64,000 nt of DNA, from the NCBI GenBank assembly GCA_013414765.1, contig CP058708.1, forward strand, positions 2,723,553 through 2,787,552, in the 5' to 3' direction. The DNA is from Candidatus Accumulibacter cognatus (GTDB lineage: Bacteria > Pseudomonadota > Gammaproteobacteria > Burkholderiales > Rhodocyclaceae). Below the pieces are notes generated by a model. It searched no databases. It had not been told where the DNA came from and saw only the letters and a list, made by a program, of their open reading frames with translations. Positions 51,998 to 61,074 of this stretch are shown in pieces; the first letter of the stretch is position 1; each line of letters begins with the position of its first letter. A program made the translations under genes and the position numbers.

Positions 51998-52123
51998 GGC
52001 CTCAGGCATGATGCAGCAGGCTTTCATAGTCGGACTTCAGGATTCTCGCTCGTCAATTTGGCAGTTAACCAAGACTCAACTGCCCCGACACCCAACAAAA
52101 AAAGCGTTGAAATTCCTATCCGT
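51998..52123 (+). repeat. dispersed repeat, 126-bp copy
   Basis: Aligns with 47585-47711 from GGCCTCAGGC through GACTCAACTGCCCCGACAC to TTCCTATCCGT, with scattered differences. Confidence 0.75.
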
Positions 52124-52314
52124 CGAAGTCTGGGTGGCACCCTACGGAGGATTACGCATTCGGCTCCTCCGCCCTACGAATGCTGAAGAACGACCGAAAA
52201 GCCGGAAATCCTTCCGACCAAGTTCTAACTGCCACGTGTGTCTTCACCCGTCCGACGAAACAGTTGGATTGCACCGGGTCGCGCAGCGAAAGTGCGGCGT
52301 CGGATTCCCCTCCA

Positions 52315-52423
52315 CCGTTCGCCCTGAGCCTGTCGAAGGGCGTTTGTAAGGCACTATTGGTCGAGCATCGACAGGTGCTGCGCTGAATATCCGTTCAGGG
52401 TTCGACAGGCTCACCATGAACGG
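52315..52423. repeat. REP-like inverted pair
   Basis: CCGTTCGCCCTGAGCCTGTC at 52315 and, inverted, GGTTCGACAGGCTCACCATG at 52399 are two facing copies of the short palindromic unit around TTCGACAGGCTCA that is widespread in proteobacterial intergenic DNA. The spacing of about 50 bp is that of a REP doublet. Confidence 0.7.
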
Positions 52424-52579
52424 ATTTTCCGGGATGCGTGAATTGGAGTGTGCAGGAACCCCGGATGACTGACACGACACAATGCAAATTTTCCCTAATC
52501 TGACTATCACCATATGCATCGAGGTACGTCACAGCGTAAACATCAATTTAGGCAGGTGCGAACTCCATGTTTCAGCGGA

Positions 52580-53480
52580 CTAGCCGCGCCCGGCCAGGAG
52601 GAAAGGAAGCACAGCGGCAAGCAGGGCCAGCGACGCTTCTTCGGGTATGTAGTGCCCGCAAGGCAGGCTGTGGCCCCTGTATGTCGTCGGCCACCTTGCG
52701 CCATTCGGCCAGTGCGTCGAAACAGAGCTCTATGATGCCCAGTTCGCCCCACAGCACCAGTAGCGGCATGACCAAGCGGTGACCGGCCGCGCGGTCGGCG
52801 CGGTCGTGTTCGAGGTCTATACCGGCGGCGCGGTAGTCCTCGCACAGCGAGTGGGCCGCGCCCGGCAGGGCCATGCAGCGTTCGTATTCGGCCAGCGCGC
52901 GGGGGTCGAAGGGCGCCATGCCGGCGCGCCGGCTGACCATCACGTTGCGCAAGTAGGCTTCCGGGTCAGCTTCGATCAGGCGCTCCGGCATGGGCGCGCG
53001 CTGGATCAGGAAAAACCAGTGCCACTAGGCGCGCGCGAAGGTTTCGTTGGTCTGTTCGTACATCGCCAGTGTGGGCGCGATATCCAGTAGCACCATGCGG
53101 CCCACCGCCTCGGCGTGATCGGCTGCGAGGCGGTGCGCCACGCGCGCGCCGTGGTCGTGCGCCAGCACGTCGAAGCGCTCGTGGCCCAACTGCCGCATCG
53201 GGTGCAACACGTCCAGCGCCATCGCACGCTTGGCGTAATCGGAATGGTCCGGCAGCCTGGGCGGACGCGATGAATCGCCATAGCCGCGCAAATCGGGCGC
53301 CACGAGCGTGTAGCGGCGCGCCAGTTCCAATGCCACCTCGTGCCATATGGCGTGAGTTTGCGGGTGGCCGTGCAGCAGCAGGAGCGGCGGCCCGGAGCCG
53401 TCCGTGCGCACGCGCAGGCGCATGCCCTCGCCGACTTCCATGTCGCGCAATTCAAACCCCGGGAACAAGTTCTGATCCAT
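52580..53480 (-). pseudogene. haloacetate dehalogenase-like alpha/beta hydrolase, disabled
   Basis: ATG at 53480 opens MDQNLFPGFELRDMEVGEGM, with LLLHGHPQTHAIW, DLRGYGDSSRPP and the nucleophile elbow AHDHGARVAHR. An in-frame TAG at 53025 follows ETFARA, after which the same frame continues WHWFFLIQRAPMPERLIEAD. A frameshift near 52660 shifts the end to GHSLPCGHYIPEEASLALLA. Two lesions make it a pseudogene. The family includes fluoroacetate dehalogenases with Asp as nucleophile. It neighbours a tartrate dehydrogenase-like gene and may once have been in the same catabolic set. Confidence 0.85.
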
Positions 53481-53544
53481 GACCTCTCCCCGTTGTTCAA
53501 TGGCCCCTCTGCCAGTCGCTAAATATTGTGGCACCCCACCGCAA

Positions 53545-53594
53545 GCCCCATGCCGCAGGGCTTGAGCAAGCCCCATGCCGCAGGGCTTGCGCGA
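53545..53594. repeat. tandem pair of hairpins between two minus-strand genes
   Basis: CAAGCCCCATGCCGCAGGGC followed by TTG occurs twice in a row. Each unit folds as CAAGCCC/GGGCTTG with a 9-nt loop. The position after the tartrate dehydrogenase-like gene suggests transcript termination or stabilisation. Confidence 0.65.
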
Positions 53595-53643
53595 GGTTTT
53601 CCACAGGTCTGTCCACCTTTTTTGTGAATTTACACTTACAGAA

Positions 53644-54705
53644 TTATATGGTTCCGGCGATTGCCCGTCCCATATCTGTGGTACTGGCCTTGCCGCCCAT
53701 GTCCGGCGTGCGCGGACCTTCCACCAGCACGGTTTCGACGGCGCGCAATATGGCGTCGTGCGCGTCGCGGTGGCCAAGAAAATCCAGCATCATGGCGCCG
53801 GACCATATCATGGCGACCGGGTTCGCGATATTGCGCCCGTTAATGTCCGGTGCCGAACCATGCACGGGTTCGAAAAGCGAAGGAAAATCCCGCTCCGGGT
53901 TCAGATTGGCCGAAGGCGCGATGCCTATGGTGCCAGCGCAGGCCGGTCCCAGGTCGGACAGAATGTCGCCGAACAGGTTGGACGCCACCACTACGTCGAA
54001 ACGTTCCGGGCTGAGCACGAAGCGCGCGGTCAGGATGTCGATATGGTACTTGTCCCACACTACGTCCGGGTAGGACAGTGCCAGCGCTTCCACGCACTCG
54101 TCCCAGAACGGCATGCTGATGGCAATGCCGTTGGATTTGGTGGCCGAAGTCAGGTGCTTTTTCGGGCGGCTGGCGGCCAGTTCGAAGGCGTACTTCAGAA
54201 TGCGATCCACGCCCTTGCGCGTGAATATGGATTCCTGCAGCACGGTTTCGCGCTCCGTGCCTTCGAACATGCGCCCGCCCACGGACGAATATTCGCCTTC
54301 GGTGTTTTCGCGCACCACGTAAAAATCGATGTCGCCCACCTTGCGGTTGGCCAGTGGGCAGGGCACGCCGGGCATGAGCCGCACCGGCCGCAAGTTCACG
54401 TACTGGTCGAATTCGCGCCGGAAACGCAGCAACGAACCCCATAGCGAAATATGGTCCGGCACCTTGTCCGGCCAGCCCACGGCGCCGAAAAAGATGGCGT
54501 CGAACGGCTTCAGTTGCGCGAACCAGTCGTCCGGCATCATTTTGCCGTGCGCGAGGTAATAGTCGCAGTGCGCCCAGTCGAAATGCGTGAATTCGATCGT
54601 TATGCCGAACTTGCGCGCGGCGGCTTCGACCACGCGCAGCCCTTCGGGCATGACTTCACGGCCTATGCCGTCTCCGGCGACCACGGCGATGCGATATGCG
54701 GCCAT
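53644..54705 (-). CDS. ttuC: tartrate dehydrogenase/decarboxylase-like beta-decarboxylating dehydrogenase
   Basis: A 353-residue isocitrate/isopropylmalate dehydrogenase-family enzyme. VVAGDGIGREVMPEGLRV at the start, the substrate site FYVVRENTEGEYSSVGGRMF, Lys-Asp region TSATKSNGIAISMPFWDECV, and the metal and NAD site SNLFGDILSDLGP with EPVHGSAPDI. The VRENTEGEYS signature and length favour the tartrate/D-malate dehydrogenase (TtuC/DmlA) branch. It is intact although both neighbours are broken; the divergent LysR remnant was probably its regulator. Confidence 0.88.
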   Translation of the reverse strand: MAAYRIAVVAGDGIGREVMPEGLRVVEAAARKFGITIEFTHFDWAHCDYYLAHGKMMPDDWFAQLKPFDAIFFGAVGWPDKVPDHISLWGSLLRFRREFDQYVNLRPVRLMPGVPCPLANRKVGDIDFYVVRENTEGEYSSVGGRMFEGTERETVLQESIFTRKGVDRILKYAFELAASRPKKHLTSATKSNGIAISMPFWDECVEALALSYPDVVWDKYHIDILTARFVLSPERFDVVVASNLFGDILSDLGPACAGTIGIAPSANLNPERDFPSLFEPVHGSAPDINGRNIANPVAMIWSGAMMLDFLGHRDAHDAILRAVETVLVEGPRTPDMGGKASTTDMGRAIAGTI

Positions 54706-54799
54706 TGCGATTTCCTCCTCAATTTCGATGATAGGTGTAGATTAGCGGACACGATGCTTTTAGCAATCCCCAATATCGTTGCCATGACGAAGGCATTTC

Positions 54800-55137
54800 T
54801 TGAACGATAAATCTCTGCTCGAAGATTTGCGTCTGTTTTGCGCCGTGCTGAAACAGCGCAGCCTAGCCGCCACCGCGCGCGAACTGGGCGTATCCAACCC
54901 CTTTGTCAGCAAGCGCTTGTCCAGGCTGGAGAATAGCCTGAACGCGCGCCTCCTGCATTGCACGACGCGCCGACTGGTCGCCACCAAACACGGCGACATC
55001 GTGCACGCCTAGGCCGAATGCATACTTGAAGACGTAGACCAGATGGGCGCCGAAGTGTCCCAGGTCGCGATCGCGCTCGCGGGGGCGCTCCGCATCTGCA
55101 GCAGCCACGGCTTCAGCCGCCGCTACCTGGCGCCGTG
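54800..55137 (+). pseudogene. LysR-family regulator, truncated with a stop
   Basis: From a TTG at 54800: EDLRLFCAVLKQRSLAATAR, ELGVSNPFVSKRLSRLENSL and LLHCTTRRLVATKHGDIVHA, an intact helix-turn-helix, then TAG at 55010. The frame goes on AECILEDVDQMGAEVSQVAI and GFSRRYLAPC before foreign DNA at about 55137. Only the DNA-binding third of the gene exists. It is divergent from the tartrate dehydrogenase-like gene, which it likely once controlled. Confidence 0.82.
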
Positions 55138-55141
55138 CGCA

Positions 55142-55941
55142 CTTCCCTGTCAATGATCTTTGCCGCGGTGTTGCCCACGGCCGCGTAGTCAATACGTCGG
55201 TACTGGCTGCGCCGATAGCGCTGTCCTTCCGCCTTCGTCCGGCGTCGCCATTTCTGCCATCGGCCGCCTCCTGATGCGTTCTGATTACCACGCCCGCCGA
55301 TGGCCATTGCTTCGCCAGCCGCCAGGTGAGATTCTCCGGCGTCTCGTCGCCGAGTAACAGCCGTGGCACGCTCGGCGCTTCGGGCTTGTCGTGTTGCGGT
55401 TGCGCGAGACTGGCGCGCAGATCGTCAGTCGACTTGCCAGATTTTCCCGCCGCCTTGATCGCCTCAAGAATTCCGTTGCGCTCCGCTGACCACGTGTCCA
55501 TTTCGGCATCGTGGCGCTCAAGATCCGGTTTTATCGCCTTGGCTTGCCGCTCTTGATACTCGCGAACTGCCGTCACGAAGAACCCGTCACACGTCGTCTT
55601 GCGCTCTCCGCTATCGCCAATCACGAGGATAAACAAGCTGACAGGCCAGGTCAGCTTTTCAGCGCGCTTGACATCCGCATGTGCCTGACAGACCAGCGAC
55701 AGCGCGCCGAATGCAGACGATGCGACTATGGCCAAGGTGCCTTGACGACTCCTGCAACCTCTTCCATCGTTGCCCGGATGGTTTTGGGCAGTGCGTCAAT
55801 CGGGTAGGGTTCCGGCTCGATCTTGGCAGACAGCTGTTGCGGTTCAGGCCATGGCAGGGCTTGCAGAATCGCCCGTTGGCGATGATTCTTCGGCCGGCCG
55901 ATACTTCTGGGCCTTTGCCCGGATCGTGGTGCCGCCTGCAT
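55142..55941 (-). pseudogene. DUF3987 (YfjI-like) protein, fragment
   Basis: Frames QALPWPEPQQLSAKIEPEPY, DALPKTIRATMEEVAGVVKA (55941 to about 55735) and ASSAFGALSLVCQAHADVKR, LFILVIGDSGERKTTCDGFF, PRLLLGDETPENLTWRLAKQ (from 55735) join across a frameshift to form a DUF3987 core, including a Walker-like GDSGERKTT. After WPSAGVV the sequence changes and no longer fits. DUF3987 proteins are plasmid or phage-satellite replication proteins. Downstream at 55142-55300 is unrelated basic coding scrap. Confidence 0.78.
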
Positions 55942-56004
55942 AGCCTGCGAGCACTCACCCTGCTGGTCGCGTCGTCAAGAAACGATTCGCCTCGTCCGAC
56001 GCCT

Positions 56005-56373
56005 TTATCCGTGGGACACTCCCGCCACCGTCATCGCCGCCTGAATTCGCGAGGCGGCCAGGATCAGCCGCTCGCGGTCCTGTTGGCTGAAGGGCTTGCC
56101 TGCGAACACGGCCACCGCAGACGCGCAGACCACAAGCGCCTCGAACCCGATCGCGCGAAGTACATCAGTTGCGGGGAATGGTTGGTGCTCCGGCTGGACC
56201 AAGTGATCCACCGCGCGAGGGAGGAACAGGTCGGAAAAAGTCAGGCCAACAGCGGCAAGAACCTCCTCGACTGAGCATCCAGAAAAGCAATGCACGAGTT
56301 TCCGGCCGTCGTCCGTGGCCCGAATCGTGAGACTTGGCCAGCGGTCGTCATGCGCGGGGCAACATGCCAGCAT
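56005..56373 (-). pseudogene. CHC2-zinc-finger primase-like protein, 5' end frameshifted
   Basis: Starts in frame at MLACCPAHDDRWPSLTIRAT, then GRKLVHCFSGCSVEEVLAAV and GLTFSDLF: the C-x2-C type CHC2 finger of primase-like proteins. Upstream another frame supplies MSNVDNRFSS and the same frame supplies QPILQYLDKLKPTGSDT, so the true N terminus is broken by a frameshift at about 56440. Its C-terminal half (LRAIGFEALVVCASAVAVFA) is helical. It accompanies the DUF3987 remnant as in integrated plasmid-like elements. Confidence 0.65.
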
Positions 56374-56586
56374 TGTGTCGGAGCCGGTGGGCTTCAGCTT
56401 GTCGAGATACTGGAGAATCGGTTGTCGACGTTGCTCATCGCATCGATCCTCTTTTCCAGCCCGGTTTCTGCGGTTGATGGCGCGAAGCCTTCCACGCTTC
56501 GCCTTTGGTTCAGGTTGCCGCGCCAGCCGGGCAAGGGTTCCCGGTTTTCTCTCCGTCGAGATAGGCGCGGCAAAACTCAGGTTTGC

Positions 56587-57027
56587 TCAGTTGCCTTCAG
56601 GCAGGTAGTCATCCGCCATCGTCTGTTCGATGGTGTATGGCGATTGCTTGGGAAAGGTCGCTTCATCCATGCCCGTTTCGTTCGCCGCCAGCAGTCGCGC
56701 CTTGCGATATGCCTTCTCGAACGCTTGGGGAATCTCGGGAATCAAGCCCGGCTCATCGTTGAGCAAGTCGGCAATGTCCATGCGTTGCACACGGATGGTC
56801 AGCGTCCAAGACGCGCCTTGCCTCGATGGTTGAAACTGCCACTTCAGCAGGTGCGTCAGAAGAACCGTCAACCTGTTCGCCAGTTCGCGCCGTTCACGTG
56901 ATCCCATCGCTTCGAGTTCCTCAATCAAGTGTTCCGCATCGAGAGTATCAAAACGCCCTTCGCGCAGCAGGTCAGCTTGTTGGCGTGCCCATGTGTAGAA
57001 ATCAGACTGGTATAGCGTTGCTTGCAT
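56587..57027 (-). CDS. DUF29 domain protein
   Basis: A 146-residue DUF29 protein: YQSDFYTWARQQADLLREGR, DAEHLIEELEAMGSRERREL, NRLTVLLTHLLKWQFQPSRQ. The family is widespread in cyanobacteria and proteobacteria, often many copies, with unknown function and frequent proximity to toxin-antitoxin-like genes. Frame is intact and the start (57027) is well placed. It may be the only functional gene of this decayed patch. Confidence 0.85.
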   Translation of the reverse strand: MQATLYQSDFYTWARQQADLLREGRFDTLDAEHLIEELEAMGSRERRELANRLTVLLTHLLKWQFQPSRQGASWTLTIRVQRMDIADLLNDEPGLIPEIPQAFEKAYRKARLLAANETGMDEATFPKQSPYTIEQTMADDYLPEGN

Positions 57028-57073
57028 CGTTGGTTCCTCATGTCAGGTCGCTGCTTTCTTGATTCTCACGTTC

Positions 57074-57295
57074 TCATGCAGCCCGGTTGCCTTGCTGCGC
57101 CTCCATCAGATCGAGCAGGAATTCGGGCGCAAGCTCCGAGCCGTTTGCCCATGCCGCCGTGCGCATGACCGGATGCTGGCTGGCCGTGGCGAACAGCAGC
57201 GGATCGCGTAGCGCCTCGAACACTTCGCCGTTGCTGAAGCGCAGGAACAGGCGATAACTCGGCAGCGAGGTTACTTCCGTGGTGTGCAGGATCAC
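57074..57295 (-). CDS. DUF2442 domain protein
   Basis: A 73-residue DUF2442-like protein (SYRLFLRFSNGEVFEALRDP, then LPSYRLF earlier). A GTG start at 57295 overlaps the YgiT-like stop by 3 bases. DUF2442 proteins commonly accompany DUF4160 or other toxin-like partners. Intact. Confidence 0.75.
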   Translation of the reverse strand: MILHTTEVTSLPSYRLFLRFSNGEVFEALRDPLLFATASQHPVMRTAAWANGSELAPEFLLDLMEAQQGNRAA

Positions 57296-57521
57296 GCGGC
57301 CACCGCGAAGCGCCGCACGTCGATTTCCACGCCTGCCAGGGCCGCCTGTTCGGCTTGTTTCAGCAAGGCCGCGGTAACAACCTCGTCATGGAAGGCTTCG
57401 CCGCAGTTCTCGCACAGCAGCGCCGGGACTTGGCGGAAAACAATGGTCATGCCGTGCGTTCAAGTGGAACAGTTACAGCACCGGGTCGGGTTTCGCCGTG
57501 TCGGCAGATAGGGCATTTCAT
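57292..57521 (-). pseudogene. YgiT-type zinc-finger (MqsA-like) protein, frameshifted
   Basis: ATG at 57521 gives MKCPICRHGETRPGAVTVPL then ERTA and TGA; one base over, the product goes on MTIVFRQVPALLCENCGEAF and LLKQAEQAALAGVEIDVRRF. The CxxC...CxxC zinc ribbon is complete once the frames are joined, so a single-base lesion disables it. It follows a DUF4258 gene, the normal toxin partner. Confidence 0.8.
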
Positions 57522-57796
57522 GGGTTTTTCCTCGTTGCGGTCCGCCAGCCACAGGGCGGGATCGGGTTCATGGACGGTAATGATGATGCGTTCACCATCG
57601 GGGCGGGGTTGTCGGCATACACCAGATGCAAGGGGCAGTTGCCGGCAAAGCCCAGCCATAGGCAGCTTAGGTAAGGGGTATCGGTCGGGTAGTCTTCGAT
57701 CACGCGGCCCGATACCTGTGCCGAGGAAACGTCGGCAGTCGATATGCCGAGCTCAAACATTCGCCGCACGGCATGTTGACGATAGATCAGTTTCAA
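57518..57796 (-). pseudogene. DUF4258 toxin-like protein, frameshifted
   Basis: From a TTG at 57796: MKLIYRQHAVRRMFELGIST, GRVIEDYPTDTPYLSCLWLG and CPLHLVYADN, then a frameshift near 57610; the other frame supplies DGERIIITVHEPDPALWLAD, the normal end of DUF4258. DUF4258 with a YgiT-like partner forms a proposed toxin-antitoxin pair. The start overlaps the stop of a preceding frame. Confidence 0.75.
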
Positions 57797-58258
57797 GCTG
57801 CGCCCCGCTTCGGCAACTGCACTACTTCCGCCGCCTCTTTCACGTCGCCAGCTTCCATCATCGCCGCAGTTGCCGAGTTGACGGCTGCCTGCACCGGGTC
57901 AAGGTCGAGTCGCGCACAGATCGTCAGCGAGGTAAGCCCCGGCAGCAGCAAGCTTGACGATGCGTGGCGCGCAGTTGTCGCCTTCGGCTTCTCACCGGAA
58001 ACTGGCCAGAATCTCATGTAGCCGGCCGAAGCTTTTCCGAGCCATCTTGGCGGGAACCTGTGCGGGTTATTGCGGGCGATGGTTCGCCTAGGACTGAAGG
58101 CGGTTTTTTTGCGCTTGCTGTGGCTGACGCTGTTGGCGGCGATTCCAGAGAACGAGGCGTGCCGACATGCCCCTCGCGCGCCGGAAGTGGTGTTGCTAGG
58201 CAGCTCAACGAATGTTGCAGGGTCGACTAATTCGATCCGTGCTTCGCTTTCTATTTGC
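57797..58258. other. unresolved stretch, tail of an unknown minus-strand gene
   Basis: A minus-strand frame ends LTICARLDLDPVQAAVNSAT, AAMMEAGDVKEAAEVVQLPK before a stop at 57793 that overlaps the DUF4258 start. It looks like the tail of a real gene whose front is lost or scrambled. The part near 58014-58208 is not recognised. Confidence 0.45.
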
Positions 58259-58768
58259 CTATTTTCCGTTCCTTCGCGGCAGCACCCAGTTGGGGCGCGG
58301 ATAGTGGCAAGTATATCCGTTTGGATAGCGTTCCAGATAGTCTTGGTGTTCCGGTTCAGCCTCCCAGAAACTGCCGACGGGTTTGAGCTCTGTAACCACC
58401 TTGCCAGGCCAGAGGCCGGATGCATTGACATCAGCGATGGTGTCCAGGGCGATTTGCCGCTGCGCTTCGTTTTCATAGTAGATGGCAGAGCGGTAGGATG
58501 AACCGATGTCGTTGCCCTGGCGATTGCGCGTGGTTGGATCGTGGATCTGGAAGAAGAATTCTAGCAGGCGTCGATAGCTGATCTGCTCCGGGTCAAAGAA
58601 TATTTCGATGCCTTCCGCGTGGGAACCGTGGTTGCGGTAGGTTGCGTGAGGCAAGTCGCCGCCGGTGTATCCGACGCGGGTGGCGACAACGCCGGGTAGG
58701 CGGCGGATGAGTCCCTGCATGCCCCAGAAGCAGCCGCCGGCAAGCATTGCGCGTTCGGTGTTTATCAT
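58259..58768 (-). CDS. msrA: peptide-methionine (S)-S-oxide reductase
   Basis: A 169-residue MsrA with the catalytic [17 protein letters not shown] near the N terminus and the conserved [20 protein letters not shown]. It reduces Met-S-sulfoxide in proteins. No resolving Cys pair is seen at the C terminus (ends [12 protein letters not shown]), so recycling may use a thioredoxin directly. Its ATG shares one base with the msrB stop (TAATG). Confidence 0.95.
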   Translation of the reverse strand: MINTERAMLAGGCFWGMQGLIRRLPGVVATRVGYTGGDLPHATYRNHGSHAEGIEIFFDPEQISYRRLLEFFFQIHDPTTRNRQGNDIGSSYRSAIYYENEAQRQIALDTIADVNASGLWPGKVVTELKPVGSFWEAEPEHQDYLERYPNGYTCHYPRPNWVLPRRNGK

Positions 58769-59226
58769 TATTTCACCTCCACTTGATCGATATATTCTGC
58801 GTAGCCTTCGGTTGCCATCCGTTCCAGGGCGATGAAGCGTAAGGACGCGGAATCGATGCAGCAGCGCAAGCCTCCCCGGCCCTGCGGATCGTCGGGAAAG
58901 ACGTGACCAGGATGGCTGTCGCCATGGGCGGAATGGACTTCCGCACGGATCATGCCGTGGCTCATGTTGTTCATCATGTTGTTCAGTTTGAGCAGGTGAG
59001 AAGAAATCATGGGCTTGGGGAAGCTCGGCCAGCCGCAGCCGAATTCGAGCTTGTCACTGGAGGCGGACAGGAGCTTGCCAGAGACGATGTCGACAGATAT
59101 GCCCGGCGCGTGGTTGGGCATATATTCGCCGGTGCCGGGATATTCCGTGCCGTTCTGCTGAGTGACCCGATACTGTTCAGCGTTCAGTTCGGCGATAGCA
59201 GCTTCATTTCGACTGTAGCGATTCAT
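58768..59226 (-). CDS. msrB: peptide-methionine (R)-S-oxide reductase
   Basis: A 152-residue MsrB from the ATG at 59226, with GGAG 9 bp before. [10 protein letters not shown] and [17 protein letters not shown] are the MsrB core and the catalytic Cys is in [13 protein letters not shown]. Two features are unusual: a Met/Asn-rich insert ([12 protein letters not shown]) and Cys-Cys where most have Tyr-Cys. The CxxC zinc pairs of many MsrB are absent. It is upstream of msrA in one operon. Confidence 0.9.
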   Translation of the reverse strand: MNRYSRNEAAIAELNAEQYRVTQQNGTEYPGTGEYMPNHAPGISVDIVSGKLLSASSDKLEFGCGWPSFPKPMISSHLLKLNNMMNNMSHGMIRAEVHSAHGDSHPGHVFPDDPQGRGGLRCCIDSASLRFIALERMATEGYAEYIDQVEVK

Positions 59227-59732
59227 GGGGTTGTTCTCCAGTTGGTGAGTTGGACAGTTTCCTTGAATGGTCGTTTCTGGCATGAGATCCTTACCGTCCT
59301 TGATGTTGTTGACCGCGAGGTGTTCAAGGATCAGGTCGGTGTTGTGGGCCTTCTCGGTGCCGACAGAGTCTGGATGCCAGTTTTGTAGTAACGGCGGTGC
59401 TGGTGGACTATCGCCGGCCTGTCTTCCGGTGAGTCGAAAGCGGGCGAGTAAACCGAGCCCTTCAAGCAGGGCGTGAATCTTCGTGCTCAGCAGGCCATAG
59501 ACTACGAAGTGAAAAAATTCGTCGACTTCGTTACCAGTTGGGTATATGGAATGTCAGGAATGTCCGCCGCCAGCTTCCCGATTTGCTTAGCGACAGCTAT
59601 GCCAAAGAGAACGATCAGGTAGACCTGCGCTACGCGATCTGCAACTGTCATGGCTGGGTGCGGAGCGACGAGCCCCGGGTAGTCGTGCGCTGCGAACCAC
59701 TGCAATACAACCTGCGCGTCGTTATGCCCAGG
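59227..59732. other. IS5-like remnant and decayed DNA
   Basis: Minus strand, about 59490 down to 59290, reads LSTKIHALLEGLGLLARFRL then TGRQAGDSP, the catalytic stretch of IS427/IS5-type transposases, followed by unrelated residues that run to the msrB leader. The right part (59540-59730) has open frames in both directions with no recognised content. Confidence 0.6.
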
Positions 59733-60971
59733 TTAGCTGCGATAGTCCGCATTGATCTTCACGTAATCGTAGGTGAGATCACAGGTATAGACGGTGGCGC
59801 TGGCGGTGCCGCGGCCGAGTGCGACGCGGATGCCAATCTCGGCTTGTTGCATGATGGCGGCGCCGTCTTCTTCGTGGTAGGAGGCCGCCCGTCCGCCTCT
59901 TTCGGCAACCAGAATCTCCGTTTGGCCGCTGCTCAACCAGACGCTGACTGGCCCCACATCGAGAGCATCAAGCTCGGCGTAGCCGATCGCGGCCAGGATG
60001 CGGCCGAGGTTGGGATCGGAAGCGAAGAAAGCGGTCTTGACCAGCGGCGAGTGCGCGATCGCATAGCCAACGCGCTTGCATTCTGCACGGTCGCGGCCCT
60101 CTTCAACGGCGATGCTGATGAACTTGCTGGCGCCTTCGCCGTCGCGAATGATTGCCTGCGCCAGTTCGACGGCAACGGCGACCACTGCCTCGCACAGCGC
60201 CGCGTAGCCGGGTGCAGCCGCGTCGGCAAACTCGACGCCGGCCTCGCCCGTCGCAATCAGGAGGAAGGAATCATTGGTCGAGGTGTCTCCATCGACGGTG
60301 ATGCTGTTGAATGAGGCGTCGGCGGCTGTCCACAAGAGCTGCTGCAGCAGGGGCGTGGCGATGCCGGCGTCGGTAGCGATGAAACCGAGCATGGTTGCCA
60401 TGTTTGGCCGGATCATTCCGGCACCCTTGCTGATGCCGGTGATCGTCACCGTCCGGCCGGAGACATTGAGGCGCCGCGAGGCGGCTTTGGCGACCGTATC
60501 GGTGGTCATGATGGCGTGCGCTGCGGCGTGCCAGTGGTTCTCCTGGAGATCGGCGACGCAGAGCGGCAGGCCGGCCACCAGACGATCGACCGGCAAGGGT
60601 TCGAGGATGACGCCGGTCGAGAAGGGCAGCACCTGCCGGTCCTCGATGCCCAGCAAGTGAGCGGTAGCGGCACAGGTGTGCACCGCCGCCTGCCAGCCCT
60701 GCTCACCGGTACCAGCATTCGCAACGCCAGTATTGATCACCAGCGCGCGGATATCGCTGCCGAGCTCGAGATGACGACGGCAGACCTGTACCGGTGCGGC
60801 ACAGAAGCGGTTGGTGGTAAACACACCAGCGACTCGGGACCCTTCTGCCAGCGACAGCAAGGTCAAGTCGCGCCGGTCAGGCTTGCGGATGCCCGCTTCG
60901 GCGACACCCAGGCGAACGCCGGTGACCGGGAACAGTTGAGAGGGGGAAGGGGTGCGGTAATTGACGGGCAT
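59733..60971 (-). CDS. argJ: bifunctional ornithine acetyltransferase / N-acetylglutamate synthase
   Basis: A 412-residue ArgJ from the ATG at 60971. The self-cleavage site is in [20 protein letters not shown] (Ala-Thr), producing alpha and beta chains, and [11 protein letters not shown] is the conserved active-site segment. It recycles acetyl groups in arginine synthesis and, in bifunctional forms, makes N-acetylglutamate. It lies 103 bp after secA on the same strand, a conserved order in Rhodocyclales. Confidence 0.96.
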   Translation of the reverse strand: MPVNYRTPSPSQLFPVTGVRLGVAEAGIRKPDRRDLTLLSLAEGSRVAGVFTTNRFCAAPVQVCRRHLELGSDIRALVINTGVANAGTGEQGWQAAVHTCAATAHLLGIEDRQVLPFSTGVILEPLPVDRLVAGLPLCVADLQENHWHAAAHAIMTTDTVAKAASRRLNVSGRTVTITGISKGAGMIRPNMATMLGFIATDAGIATPLLQQLLWTAADASFNSITVDGDTSTNDSFLLIATGEAGVEFADAAAPGYAALCEAVVAVAVELAQAIIRDGEGASKFISIAVEEGRDRAECKRVGYAIAHSPLVKTAFFASDPNLGRILAAIGYAELDALDVGPVSVWLSSGQTEILVAERGGRAASYHEEDGAAIMQQAEIGIRVALGRGTASATVYTCDLTYDYVKINADYRS

Positions 60972-61074
60972 TGCAACCTCGCGGGCGGAGAAGGTCAGCA
61001 CGGCCAGGGGATCTGTCAGGGAACCGTTTTTGCACCCTGGCGCTTCGGTTCAGTTCACTCCGGACAACTACAAA

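Larger units (their letters stand above)
51670..52579. other. decayed stretch with repeats, no intact gene
   Basis: A minus-strand frame (51747-51971) reads PSIEIDRVARRAIVGGRQIE and could be a gene scrap of unknown kind. The stretch includes the second long copy of the dispersed repeat (51998-52123) and a REP-like inverted pair (52315-52423). Nothing else is recognised. Confidence 0.5.

Noticed and set aside
59538-59732. Plus-strand gene beginning MGIWNVRNVRRQLPDLL
   Set aside because: It runs on as antisense of argJ and has no recognisable content; probably decayed DNA.
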